A stretch of 59,872 nucleotides of DNA, from assembly GCA_019187195.1 (NCBI GenBank), contig JABAQT010000002.1, forward strand, positions 1 to 59,872, in the 5' to 3' direction. The DNA is from Bryobacteraceae bacterium. Lineage in GTDB: Bacteria; Acidobacteriota; Terriglobia; Bryobacterales; Bryobacteraceae. The translations under genes were made by a program, and so were the position numbers. Shown piece after piece: positions 1 through 8,173 of the stretch; positions within the stretch are counted from its first letter, which is position 1; each line of letters opens with the position of its first letter. Under the pieces are notes generated by a model. That model worked only from the letters and a program-made list of their open reading frames with translations, made no database searches and had not been told where the DNA came from.

Positions 1-91
1 ATTAGGAATCAACCGCTGGCCCTGACTGGCGCTTCTCTACCACCGGACCACCGGCCTTTTCGTGCCGGAATAGTACTTATTGCCGATCTGG

Positions 92-97
92 TATACT
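92..97 (+). promoter_or_regulatory. Candidate -10 box upstream of the RRM gene
   Basis: TATACT lies about 80 nt before the RRM start and would give a leader of roughly 75 nt. No convincing -35 hexamer is seen 16-18 nt upstream. A short hairpin (CCGGC at 51-55, GCCGG at 64-68) precedes it; it could terminate a gene to the left of the window. The rest of 1-178 shows no gene. Confidence 0.3.
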
Positions 98-178
98 TAA
101 AGAACGTTTGATCGCTCCGCAAGACCCGGTTGAGGTTTTCCTGACCCGTAGTGCCCGCATCAAATCGTAAGGAGAAAA

Positions 179-484
179 ATGACCAATATTTTCGTAGGCA
201 ATCTGGATTTCGGCGCTACCGAAGACTCGATCCGCTCGCTATTTGAACAACATGGAACCGTGGAACGCGTGAGTGTCATCACCGACCGCGATACCGGCCG
301 CTCGCGCGGCTTCGCCTTCGTCGAAATGACGGACTCCGGTGAAGCGAACAGGGCCATCACGGCCTTGAACGGCTACTCGCTCGGTGGACGCGCCATCAAC
401 GTGAACGAAGCGCGGCCCAAGACCGAGCGCCGCAGTGGCGGCGGTGGCGGCGGCTACCGTCAGCGGCGTGAGCCCCGCTGGTAG
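179..484 (+). CDS. RRM-domain RNA-binding protein with Gly-rich tail
   Basis: A 101-residue single-RRM protein. RNP2 is IFVGNL (residues 4-9) and RNP1 is RGFAFVEM (about 43-50); together they supply the aromatic residues that stack on single-stranded RNA. The tail (from about 83) is Arg/Gly-rich, as in the small cold- or stress-associated RRM proteins of cyanobacteria and other bacteria. AAGGAG at 169-174 sits 4 nt before the ATG and fixes the start. It is monocistronic, with its own hairpin terminator just downstream. The RNA target cannot be read from sequence. A general RNA chaperone role is inferred. Confidence 0.93.
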   Translation: MTNIFVGNLDFGATEDSIRSLFEQHGTVERVSVITDRDTGRSRGFAFVEMTDSGEANRAITALNGYSLGGRAINVNEARPKTERRSGGGGGGYRQRREPRW

Positions 485-512
485 GATCCCCTAGACCATC
501 CCATCAACCTCC

Positions 513-541
513 GGCCGGCCGCTGCGCCGGCCTCTCTTATT
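513..541 (+). terminator. Rho-independent-type terminator after the RRM gene
   Basis: GGCCGGC (513-519) pairs perfectly with GCCGGCC (526-532) across a 6-nt loop and is followed by a T-rich stretch TCTCTTATT. It separates the RRM gene from the ABC-F gene, whose GTG start is only 7 nt beyond the tail. Confidence 0.6.
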
Positions 542-547
542 GCATCC

Positions 548-2146
548 GTGATTTCCGTAAGTAATGTCTCCATGCGCTTCGGCGCAAAAATCCTCTTCGA
601 TGATGTTACGGCGGCGTTCCTGCCTGGCCGCCGCTATGGTCTCACCGGGCCCAACGGCGCGGGGAAATCCACCTTTATGAAGCTGCTCGCCGGCGAGGAC
701 GAGCCTCAAAAAGGCGCCGTAACGCGGCCGAAAAAACTGGGCGTGCTGCGCCAGGATCAGTTCGCCTTTGACGCCCACCGTGTCATCGATACGGTAATCA
801 TGGGCAATCAGCGATTGTGGAAGGCGCTCGAGGAGCGCGAACAACTCTACGCCAAGACCACCATGAGCGATGAAGACGGCATGCGTCTCGGCGAACTGGA
901 AGGCATCGCCGGTGAAGAGGACGGCTATACGGCCGAAAGCGACGCCGCCTCCCTGCTGGACGGTCTGGACGTTCCCATCGAGCTGCACGGCCGAAAGATG
1001 GGTGAGTTGCAGGGGGGGCACAAAGTCCGCGTGCTGCTGGCGCAGGCTCTTTTCGGATCTCCGCAAGCGCTGCTGCTCGACGAACCCACCAACCACCTCG
1101 ACCTCGAATCCATTCATTGGCTGGAGGGCTTCCTCAACCGTTATGAAGGAACGCTCATCGTCATCTCGCATGACCGGCATTTCCTTAATAATGTCTGCAC
1201 GCACACCGCCGACATAGACTACGAGACCATCATCATCTACCCGGGCGGCTACGACGAGATGGTTCTGCGGAAAACCCAGGTGCGGCAGCGGATTGAAGCG
1301 AGCAACGCGCAGCGCGAGAAAAAGATTGCGCAATTAAACGATTTCATCGCCCGTTTCTCCGCCGGAACCCGTTCGAGCCAGGTCACCTCAAGAAAGAAGG
1401 AGGTCGAGCGTTTGCAGACGGCGGAACTGGCGCGCTCGAATATCCAGCGTCCCTTCATCCGGTTTCAAATGAACCGGCCCTCGGGACGCACGGCCCTCGA
1501 GTTCTCCGGCGTGAGCAAGGCTTACGGGGAACAGACCGTTATCAGCGGATTCACCGCCAACGTGCAGCGCGGCGAGAAAGTGGCTCTCGTGGGCCGCAAC
1601 GGAGCGGGGAAAACCACGCTGCTTCGCGCGCTGCTCAAGAACGCTCCCGGAGCGGACGAGCCCCGGGCCTCGCGGGACGCGGGCACGGTCGAATGGGGCC
1701 ACGAGGCGCAGGTGGGCTACTTCGCTCAGGATCACCGCGTTTTCATTCCGCCGGGAATGACGGCGATCGAGTGGCTCCATCAGTTTGATGCGCGGGCCTC
1801 CACCGAGGAGTTGCGTGGCCTACTCGGGCAGATGCTGTTCAGCGGCGAGGAAGGCCTCAAACCCACCGAAGCGCTGTCGGGCGGCGAGGCGGCGCGGTTG
1901 ATCCTCTGCAGGCTGATGCTGCAACGGCCCAATGTTCTCGTCCTCGATGAACCGACGAACCACCTCGACCTTGAATCGATCAACGCGCTGAATATCGCAT
2001 TGCGGAAGTTCGAAGGCGCCGTGCTGCTGGTGACGCACGACGAAGACCTGCTCGATGAAGTGGCCACCCGCATCTGGCGTTTCGAACACGGCCGGATTGA
2101 GGACTTCAAGGGCAGTTACGAGGAATACCGGCAGGTTCCCGCCTGA
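548..2146 (+). CDS. ybiT: ABC-F family ATPase, YbiT type
   Basis: A 532-residue cytoplasmic protein with two ABC ATPase domains in tandem and no membrane segments, the ABC-F layout that acts on the ribosome E site. The first Walker A is GPNGAGKS (about 34-41) and the second is GRNGAGKT. Both Walker B regions read LLLDEPTNHLD or VLVLDEPTNHLD. The first signature is degenerate (LQGGH); the second is LSGGE. The interdomain linker (about 240-310) is charged and helical. The RQDQFAFD and VIMG segments and the overall length match YbiT better than Uup or EttA. The start is GTG. I see no reason to call it an antibiotic-resistance factor; a housekeeping translation role is inferred. Confidence 0.9.
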   Translation: MISVSNVSMRFGAKILFDDVTAAFLPGRRYGLTGPNGAGKSTFMKLLAGEDEPQKGAVTRPKKLGVLRQDQFAFDAHRVIDTVIMGNQRLWKALEEREQLYAKTTMSDEDGMRLGELEGIAGEEDGYTAESDAASLLDGLDVPIELHGRKMGELQGGHKVRVLLAQALFGSPQALLLDEPTNHLDLESIHWLEGFLNRYEGTLIVISHDRHFLNNVCTHTADIDYETIIIYPGGYDEMVLRKTQVRQRIEASNAQREKKIAQLNDFIARFSAGTRSSQVTSRKKEVERLQTAELARSNIQRPFIRFQMNRPSGRTALEFSGVSKAYGEQTVISGFTANVQRGEKVALVGRNGAGKTTLLRALLKNAPGADEPRASRDAGTVEWGHEAQVGYFAQDHRVFIPPGMTAIEWLHQFDARASTEELRGLLGQMLFSGEEGLKPTEALSGGEAARLILCRLMLQRPNVLVLDEPTNHLDLESINALNIALRKFEGAVLLVTHDEDLLDEVATRIWRFEHGRIEDFKGSYEEYRQVPA

Positions 2147-2192
2147 TCCCCGCCCCCCCCCACGCCGCCGAGGTGTGATGAAATGAAGGTTC

Positions 2193-3908
2193 ATGCCCCA
2201 GAATCAGAACGCTTCCGAAGTCTATGACGCTGTCGTGGTCGGCTCGGGAGCCGGCGGCGGCACCGCGGTGCAGGTCCTGACGGCGAAAGGACTCAAGGTG
2301 GCGCTGCTCGAAGCCGGCCCGATGCTCGATGTGAAGAAGGAGTTCAAGGAGCACAAGTGGCCGTACGACTACGACCACCGGGGAGCCGAAGAAGGCGGGA
2401 AGGCGTATTTCGGCAAGGGCAAGCCTTTCGGTTTCTTCTCCACCACCAGCGGCGGCTGGCAGTTGGATGGTGAACCCTATACCGTCGGCGAAGGAAGCCA
2501 GTTTCAGTGGTTCCGGTCGCGGATTCTGGGCGGGCGCACGAACCACTACGGCAGAATGTCGTTCCGCTTCGCGGACTATGATTTCAAGCCCTACGACCGT
2601 GACGGGTTAGGCTCCAACTGGCCCATCAGCTATGAAGACATCGCCCCTTATTACGACAAGGCGGAGGAGTTCATCGGGGTATGCGGATCGATGGAGAATG
2701 TCCGCAGTTGCCCGGATGGCAAGTTCCATACTCCGCCGCCTCCGCGGGTGCACGAAACACTGATTAAGAAGGCCTGCGACAAGCTGGGCATCATCTGCAT
2801 CGCCAACCGCCGCGCCGTGATCACGAAGCCGGTGAACGGACGCGCGCCATGCCATTACTGCGGACAGTGCGGCCGAGGTTGCATGACCGCCTCAGCCTAT
2901 AGCTCTTCGCAGGTACAGGTGTTCCCGGCGATGAAGACCGGCCGGCTCAAAGTGTTCGACCTGGCGATGGCGCGCGAGGTGCTCACCAATAATGACGGCA
3001 AGGCGACAGGCGTGCTCTACATCGACAAGCGCACCCGTCAGGAGCGCGTCGTGCGCGCCAGGACCGTAGTGCTGGCGGCTAGCTCGTGCGAATCAGCGCG
3101 CATTCTGCTCAATTCGAAGACGAAGGAGTTTCCCAACGGGCTCGCCAACGGCAGCGGGCTGTTGGGGCGCTACCTCATGGATACGGTGGGGTTCGGGCTT
3201 TCAGGGTATGTGCCCGCGCTCGAGGGTATGCCTCACTATGACACCGACGGCTATGGAGGCGCTCATCTGTTCATGCCGTGGTGGCTGTGGGATAAGCACA
3301 ACACGTTGGATTTTCCGCGCGGCTATCACATCGAAATCGGCGGCGGCTATGGAATGCCCGGCATCGGCAGCTATCATCAGGCCGCGCGCCGCTACGGCTA
3401 CGGCAGGGACATGAAGAAGAAGATCCGCGACGGCTACGGCACTGGTGTCGGCTTTGCCGGACGCGGCGAGATGATCCCCAACATCCACTCCTATATGGAA
3501 CTGGATCCTAACGTCGTCGACCAGTGGGGCATTCCGGTTCCGCGGTTCCACTTCAAGTGGACCGATTACGAGTGGAAACAGGCGCGGCACATGGAGAAGA
3601 CCTTCGCGGACATCATCACTACCATGGGCGGCCGGGTCACCGGGTTGAGCGCCGCGCAGCGCGAATCCGACGGAATCTCCATTCCCGGCACCATTATCCA
3701 CGAGGTAGGGGGCGCGCGCATGGGCCACAGCGTGAAGGACTCGGTTCTGAACGGGTACTGCCAGGCGCACGAGGTGAAGAATCTCTTCGTCGTGGATGGA
3801 GCGAGCTTCGTGTCGAATCCCGACAAGAATCCTACACTGACGATCAATGCTCTGTCGTGGCGCGCCTGTGATTATCTGGCGGAAGAATTGAGGAAGGGCA
3901 ATGTCTGA
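2193..3908 (+). CDS. GMC-family FAD oxidoreductase with Cys-rich insert
   Basis: A 571-residue oxidoreductase, probably the catalytic subunit of a membrane- or periplasm-linked sugar/alcohol dehydrogenase. The FAD-binding GSGAGGG is at 17-23. The C-terminal block has HEVGGARMG, the FAD-contact VVDGASF and NPTLT, typical of the gluconate/sorbitol dehydrogenase branch of GMC proteins. An unusual insert carries Cys220, 223, 226 and 230 in CxxCxxCxxxC spacing, compatible with an Fe-S cluster. There is no signal peptide. The 3' end overlaps by 8 nt the next gene, a gluconate 2-dehydrogenase subunit 3 homologue with a Tat-like leader, so co-export of the folded complex is likely. Substrate is unknown. 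A GAAGG ribosome site lies just before the ATG. Confidence 0.9.
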   Translation: MPQNQNASEVYDAVVVGSGAGGGTAVQVLTAKGLKVALLEAGPMLDVKKEFKEHKWPYDYDHRGAEEGGKAYFGKGKPFGFFSTTSGGWQLDGEPYTVGEGSQFQWFRSRILGGRTNHYGRMSFRFADYDFKPYDRDGLGSNWPISYEDIAPYYDKAEEFIGVCGSMENVRSCPDGKFHTPPPPRVHETLIKKACDKLGIICIANRRAVITKPVNGRAPCHYCGQCGRGCMTASAYSSSQVQVFPAMKTGRLKVFDLAMAREVLTNNDGKATGVLYIDKRTRQERVVRARTVVLAASSCESARILLNSKTKEFPNGLANGSGLLGRYLMDTVGFGLSGYVPALEGMPHYDTDGYGGAHLFMPWWLWDKHNTLDFPRGYHIEIGGGYGMPGIGSYHQAARRYGYGRDMKKKIRDGYGTGVGFAGRGEMIPNIHSYMELDPNVVDQWGIPVPRFHFKWTDYEWKQARHMEKTFADIITTMGGRVTGLSAAQRESDGISIPGTIIHEVGGARMGHSVKDSVLNGYCQAHEVKNLFVVDGASFVSNPDKNPTLTINALSWRACDYLAEELRKGNV

Positions 3909-4596
3909 TCTGGTTTCGTTCGAAGCGTTCGACCGGCGGGAGTTGGTCCGTAAACTCGCCCTGGCGTTGACGGCGATGGGGACGCTCGACCTCGCCGATG
4001 CGCAACATGTTCACGAGGAAGCCCGCCGTGAGAAGACGGCGAGGGGCGCCTACACCCCGAAGGCATTGAAACCTCACGAGTACAAGACCGTCACCCGGCT
4101 GGCCGAGTTGATCGTGCCCGCCGACGATGTCTCCGGCAGCGCCGCCGATGCCGGGGCGCCCGAGTTCATCGATCTTCTGTGCAGCCACAACGAACAACTG
4201 GCGGATATCTATCACGGCGGGCTGGCGTGGCTCGACGCCGAAATGCGGAAACGGCACGGAAGCAGCTTCCTCGAAGCGGGAGAAGGCCCGCAGACGGCGA
4301 TTCTCGATGCGCTCGTGGCCGCGGACCGCACCGAGCGCGAACGCCGTACCGAAGAACTGGTCTACCGCCGCAGCCCCGATTATAAGGATTTCAGCGGATA
4401 CACCGTGAACCGCGCGGGCGGCCTGGGGCCGGGCATCCACTTCTTCGACTGGGTGCGCAAGATGAGCGTGGACGCCTTCTACACGAGCCCCATCGGCATC
4501 AAGGATCTCGGCTACATGGGCAACCGCGCTGTTTCGAAGTACGATGTGCCGCCGGAGTGCCTCGAGTACGCTCTCAAACGTAGCCCGTTTGCCTGA
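3901..4596 (+). CDS. Gluconate 2-dehydrogenase subunit 3 family protein
   Basis: A 231-residue small partner of the GMC dehydrogenase upstream. The N terminus has DRRELVRKLALALTAMG (about 11-27), a Tat-like leader with an RR pair before a hydrophobic stretch. The body from about residue 55 contains the family-typical ETKTVTRLAELIVPADD-like segment (here EYKTVTRLAELIVPADD). In known enzymes this subunit carries the dehydrogenase across the membrane and stabilises it. The start overlaps the GMC gene by 8 nt, so translation is coupled. No cytochrome c subunit follows, so the electron acceptor is not evident from this locus. Confidence 0.85.
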   Translation: MSDLVSFEAFDRRELVRKLALALTAMGTLDLADAQHVHEEARREKTARGAYTPKALKPHEYKTVTRLAELIVPADDVSGSAADAGAPEFIDLLCSHNEQLADIYHGGLAWLDAEMRKRHGSSFLEAGEGPQTAILDALVAADRTERERRTEELVYRRSPDYKDFSGYTVNRAGGLGPGIHFFDWVRKMSVDAFYTSPIGIKDLGYMGNRAVSKYDVPPECLEYALKRSPFA

Positions 4597-4601
4597 CCAT
4601 C

Positions 4602-5546
4602 CTACGGCTGCCGGCCCGGAGCGCGCACACGAATACTGAACAGTGTTCCACCGGCCGTGATATACAGCGTGCGCAGATCCGGTCCCCCGAAGGCGCAGTT
4701 GGTCACCTCATCGCGCGGCACTGGAATGAATTCCAGCAGCTTCCCCTCCGGCGACAGCACGTAGACGCCCCCTTTGAGCGTGTTGGTTTCATGGGGCGGG
4801 TGCGGCCGGTTGAGTCCGGCGGCGACGAAGAGACGGCCCTTGCTGTCCATTTCGATACCGTCCGGACCGCGGCTGCCGCCCCAGTCGAATATCAGCGTGC
4901 GCGACTCGGTGCGAACGCTGCCGCCGTCGAGGCGAAAGCGCCAGAGTTTGCGCGCGGCGCCCGTGTTGTTGTTGTTGTTATCCGCCACGTAGAGATACCG
5001 GTCGCCGGGTGAAACCAGGATCCCGTTGGGACGGTCCACCTGTTCCCGGCCGAGGATGCGCGTGACCTTGCCCGGCGCGTCGATGCGATACACGCCCTCG
5101 ACGCTCATCTCCATGCCGTCGCGCGGACCGTAGCGGGGATCCGTGAAATAGATGCGCCCCTTACTGTCGAGTGTAAGATCGTTTGGCGAGTTGAAGCGGC
5201 GGCCCTCATACATGCCGGCAAGGACGGTGACAGCGCCATTGGGTTCGGTTCGCGTGACGCGGCGGTTTCCGGCCTCACAGACGACAAGACGATTCTCGTG
5301 GTCGAAGATGAGGCCGTTGGCGCCTCCTGACGGATCGCGGAAAACCTGGGCCGATCCAGTAGCCGTGTCCAGCCGGTAGATGCGGTTTCGCCCCGTGAAG
5401 TAGAGGCTGCCGCGGCCATCCCAGGCCGGCCCCTCGCTGGCGCCGGCGTTGTTCTCCACCTTGAGAGTGGCGCCCTGTTCGGTGATCGGGCCCGCCGCGA
5501 ACAGAGCGCCGGCGAAAACCAGAGTTGCGGCAAGATCGTGGAACAC
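4602..5546 (-). CDS. SMP-30/gluconolactonase/LRE-family beta-propeller protein
   Basis: About 314 residues from a GTG at 5546; that start gives a clean hydrophobic leader (LAATLVFAGALFAAG), so the protein is probably exported. SMP-30 family signatures are visible: SEGPAWD near the N terminus, NSPNDLT, VDRPNGI and GPDGIEMDSKGRLF, which supply the Glu/Asn/Asp metal ligands of the six-bladed lactonase fold. It converges with the GMC dehydrogenase pair, 5 nt away, so an aldose oxidation plus lactone hydrolysis partnership is plausible but inferred. A run of five Asn codons, (GTT)5 on the plus strand, interrupts it. The reading frame is open for about 94 codons further upstream, but that part shows no domain. 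Confidence 0.85.
   Translation of the reverse strand: MFHDLAATLVFAGALFAAGPITEQGATLKVENNAGASEGPAWDGRGSLYFTGRNRIYRLDTATGSAQVFRDPSGGANGLIFDHENRLVVCEAGNRRVTRTEPNGAVTVLAGMYEGRRFNSPNDLTLDSKGRIYFTDPRYGPRDGMEMSVEGVYRIDAPGKVTRILGREQVDRPNGILVSPGDRYLYVADNNNNNTGAARKLWRFRLDGGSVRTESRTLIFDWGGSRGPDGIEMDSKGRLFVAAGLNRPHPPHETNTLKGGVYVLSPEGKLLEFIPVPRDEVTNCAFGGPDLRTLYITAGGTLFSIRVRAPGRQP
4965..4979. repeat. (GTT)5 trinucleotide repeat inside the SMP-30 gene
   Basis: Five GTT units on the plus strand encode part of an Asn run (DNNNNNTG) in the lactonase-like protein. The unit keeps frame, so copy-number change would alter the loop length without breaking the gene. Confidence 0.8.
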
Positions 5547-5634
5547 TCTGGTGATTGTACAGAAAAGCCTGGGTATGCGTTGTGCCCGGAACACCGGGAG
5601 GCGCGTCCAAACTACAATGGAGGTGAGAAAAGCC

Positions 5635-6528
5635 GTGTCACAACACATTTTCCGGCAGGTCTGGTCGGCAATCTCCCATCTGAACCCGAAGGACGTCAGG
5701 ACCATGTCGGAGAGGAATGTCTCCGTGGGCTTGTACGCAAGCAACGACCAGACATTCAGCCAGATGGAGACGTTTCTCTGCCCGGAAGCAATGTCGCGGG
5801 AGCGGCGGTTACAAGGCTTCCAGCACATCTACAGAGCTTGCGACAGCGACCGTCCCGCCCGGTTCGACATCGAGATCTACGAGGAAGGCGTGCGGCGGCC
5901 GCGCGGAACGTTCGTGTACCACTCCGCCGCTCCGGATGTGACTGTCGGAGAGATTCTGTCGGCCCGCGACGACCTCGCCCTGCCGTTGGCGCGCCTCTCG
6001 ACCCCGTTTCGCAACCAGGTCAGCGAGAAAGTGATTCACGAGATCAGCAGGGAGAATGCGCTGTTTTCCCTCGCTACCGCTCTTCCCGATATCGTCCCCA
6101 ACGTATTGCAACTGCCATGGGCGATTGGAGAATTCGCTTCCGATACGGCGTTCCTCACGGTGAACCAGGTACGCATGGCATTCCTGCTGGCCGCCGCCAG
6201 TGACCGCGTCATCGGCTACAGCGAGCAGCGCGGCGAGATCGGATCGATTCTCGCGGGCGCTTTCGGATGGAGGGCGATCGCGCGCGAACTCGCCGGTAAG
6301 ATCCCCTTCGGCGGCGGGCTCATCCCCAAGGCGGCGATTGCTTACGCCGGAACCTACGTGGCCGGCCGGGTGTTGGAGCGTCTCTACCATGAGGGATACG
6401 AGTTCAGCCGGAGTGAGCGCCGGCTGGCCTATGAGAGCGCCTTCGAAAAAGGGAAACGGGTGGCGGGGGAACTGATCCAGGCTTTCAGGGCGGGGCGCGG
6501 CGCGGCCCCGGAGAATCCCGCCGGATAG
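5635..6528 (+). CDS. DUF697-like membrane-associated protein
   Basis: About 297 residues. The C-terminal half has hydrophobic helices and the DUF697-like segment: LPDIVPNVLQLPWAIGEF, QVRMAFLLAAASDR, the small-residue turn IPFGGGLIPKAAIAYAGTYVAGRVLERLY. DUF697 is often joined to GTPase domains, but no G-domain is present here; the first 120 residues are not recognised. I chose GTG 5635 because GGAGGT at 5619-5624 lies 10 nt upstream; ATG 5617 would add 6 residues. It is divergent from the lactonase-like gene. Function unknown. Confidence 0.7.
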   Translation: MSQHIFRQVWSAISHLNPKDVRTMSERNVSVGLYASNDQTFSQMETFLCPEAMSRERRLQGFQHIYRACDSDRPARFDIEIYEEGVRRPRGTFVYHSAAPDVTVGEILSARDDLALPLARLSTPFRNQVSEKVIHEISRENALFSLATALPDIVPNVLQLPWAIGEFASDTAFLTVNQVRMAFLLAAASDRVIGYSEQRGEIGSILAGAFGWRAIARELAGKIPFGGGLIPKAAIAYAGTYVAGRVLERLYHEGYEFSRSERRLAYESAFEKGKRVAGELIQAFRAGRGAAPENPAG

Positions 6529-6543
6529 GGGCCGCCCCGTTAC

Positions 6544-6948
6544 TTACACTTTCGGAATGATCAGTTCATCGCCTGGATGAATTACCGTGTGTTCGTCCTT
6601 CAATTTTCCCGGATTTGCTTCAATAATCTTGGGATACAGCGCGCCGTTGCCAAGATGTTTGGCCGCGATTTTCCATAATGAGTCGCCCGCCACAACGGTG
6701 TACTTGGTAACGGGAGGGGCCGGCTGCGGCAGGCTCTCGTCCACTGTCAGATCACAGGTCAGGTCGCCGTGGGAGGCGTCCACGCGCTTGATCTCGTCCC
6801 ACACAAGGTTCTTCACCGCCTGGTTGGGCGCCGCTCCCTGTATGAACAGCTTGCCATCCTGCAGGTGTACGTGGGAGAGCACTACCCCCTGCTGCTTGAT
6901 CAGACTCAGTACGGACTGATATTTCTGTTTGAGTTGGTCCAGGTCCAT
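6544..6948 (-). CDS. LysM-domain protein, YgaU-like
   Basis: A 134-residue protein with no signal peptide. Residues 1-75 resemble a BON-like fold (GVVLSHVHLQDGKLFIQG, then EIKRVDASHGDLTCDL). Residues about 83-133 form a LysM domain (KYTVVAGDSLWKIAAKHLGN through HTVIHPGDELIIP). The BON plus LysM layout is that of E. coli YgaU/Kbp, a potassium-binding stress protein, which fits the missing leader. AAGGAGGA lies 5 nt before the ATG. Divergent from the DUF937 gene. Confidence 0.85.
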   Translation of the reverse strand: MDLDQLKQKYQSVLSLIKQQGVVLSHVHLQDGKLFIQGAAPNQAVKNLVWDEIKRVDASHGDLTCDLTVDESLPQPAPPVTKYTVVAGDSLWKIAAKHLGNGALYPKIIEANPGKLKDEHTVIHPGDELIIPKV

Positions 6949-7064
6949 GATTCCTCCTTACTGTGACTAGAGTGACCTATCATGACCTTGAATTGCAAGA
7001 TGGCGGTTAAAAAAATTGAAATTGCAGGCATAATGGATAGTGCAACCACGAAGGAGGTATTTTC
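6949..7064. promoter_or_regulatory. AT-rich divergent promoter region, LysM/DUF937 genes
   Basis: A locally A/T-rich stretch (TTAAAAAAATTGAAATTGC near 7007-7025) between two outward-facing genes, each with a strong ribosome site (AAGGAGG at 7051-7057 for the right gene). TTGAAA at 7016-7021 could be a -35, but no well-spaced -10 is clear. Confidence 0.3.
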
Positions 7065-7607
7065 ATGAACCTGCTCGAGACACTGCTTCAGGCGCAGGGA
7101 GGCGGAGCCGTCCGGCAACTGGCCGGACAGTTCGGCCTCGATGAGAATCAGGCTACGTCGGCCATTTCCGCGCTACTCCCCGCGCTCGCCGGCGGTCTGC
7201 AAAGGAACGTGGCTCAGGAGGGAGGACTCGAGAGCCTGTTGGGGGCACTGGCGCAAGGCAGCCATCAGCGCTTCCTCGACGACCCTTCCACACTGACGGA
7301 TGAATCGGCGGTTGCCGAAGGCAACGGCATTCTGGGACACCTGTTGGGCAGCAAGGATGTGAGCCGGCAGGTGGCCGCCAGCGCCGCCGAACAGACCGGT
7401 ATCGGATCCAGCGTCCTCAAACAAATGCTGCCGGTGGTGGCCGCTCTGGCGATGGGAGCCCTGAGCAGACAGTCGTCCTCGAACCTTGCTTCGCAGGGCG
7501 CTCCGGCGGAGGGCATCCTCGGCGCGCTCAGCGGATTGCTGGACTCGAACGAGCAAGGCGGCGCCGCCAGTGTGCTGGGAATGGTGGGCAAGCTGTTTCA
7601 GAAATAG
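7065..7607 (+). CDS. DUF937 (YidB-like) family protein
   Basis: A 180-residue helical, Gly/Ala/Leu-rich protein. The N-terminal MNLLETLLQAQGGGAVRQLAGQ and repeated ALLPALAGGL / VLKQMLPVVAALAMGALS helices match DUF937; the tail ends in Gly-rich AASVLGMVGKLF. No catalytic motif, signal peptide or membrane anchor is seen. AAGGAGG precedes the ATG by 7 nt. Two rightward genes follow (29-nt gap, then a 4-nt overlap), so it may lead a three-gene unit. Function unknown. Confidence 0.82.
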   Translation: MNLLETLLQAQGGGAVRQLAGQFGLDENQATSAISALLPALAGGLQRNVAQEGGLESLLGALAQGSHQRFLDDPSTLTDESAVAEGNGILGHLLGSKDVSRQVAASAAEQTGIGSSVLKQMLPVVAALAMGALSRQSSSNLASQGAPAEGILGALSGLLDSNEQGGAASVLGMVGKLFQK

Positions 7608-7636
7608 CGGACCGGATATGCGATAACAGAAGGTTC

Positions 7637-8173
7637 ATGTCTGTCATCATTCCGCCTCTCATTGAAGGCGACGCCGGCAGTGCTGTCCGGGTTGTCATCT
7701 ATGAGGATTTGCAGTGCAAGGACTGCGCGTGGCTGCGGCGCAAGTTGGACGATCGCCTGATCCCAACCTTCGCGGACCGTGTGGGGTTCGAGTACCGCGA
7801 TTTCCCACTGCCGAAACACTCCTGGGCGCGCCGGGCATCAGTGGCCTCGAAACATTTTCAGCGGCGGAGCACGGAGTTGGCGATAGGATTCCGGCGGGAG
7901 GTGCTGGGGAATCTATCGATGATCACGGAGGAAACGCTCGCCGCCTGGATTTCGGCTTTCGCGGTCCGGCATGGCCAGGACGCCGAAGAAACCGGCTGTG
8001 CGTTCGAGGATTCCGCGCCGGCGGCCGCGGTTGAGAGCGACTATCAATCAGGAATAGCGAGAGGCATCGCGAAGACACCCACCGTACTGGTCGAGGAAAA
8101 GAGATTTATCGAGAACATCGCCATCGAGGAGTTGATCGCCGCCATCCGCCACCGCCTGGAGAAGCGTGCATGA
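7637..8173 (+). CDS. DsbA-like thioredoxin-fold protein
   Basis: A 178-residue protein with a thioredoxin fold of the DsbA type: VVIYEDLQCKDC places a CxxC redox pair at Cys27/Cys30, followed by an inserted helical domain and a cis-Pro loop KTPTVLVEEKRF. The stretch EYRDFPLPKHSWARRAS parallels the FRxFPLxxH helix of DsbA/FrnE proteins. There is no signal peptide, so it acts in the cytosol unless exported otherwise. Its TGA overlaps the ATG of the SDR gene (ATGA), so they are co-translated. A redox or disulfide-reductase role is inferred; substrate unknown. Confidence 0.82.
   Translation: MSVIIPPLIEGDAGSAVRVVIYEDLQCKDCAWLRRKLDDRLIPTFADRVGFEYRDFPLPKHSWARRASVASKHFQRRSTELAIGFRREVLGNLSMITEETLAAWISAFAVRHGQDAEETGCAFEDSAPAAAVESDYQSGIARGIAKTPTVLVEEKRFIENIAIEELIAAIRHRLEKRA

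Noticed and set aside
548..2146. Antibiotic-resistance ABC-F (Msr/Vga/OptrA type)
   Set aside because: The sequence pattern follows housekeeping YbiT and the linker is not extended as in known resistance proteins.
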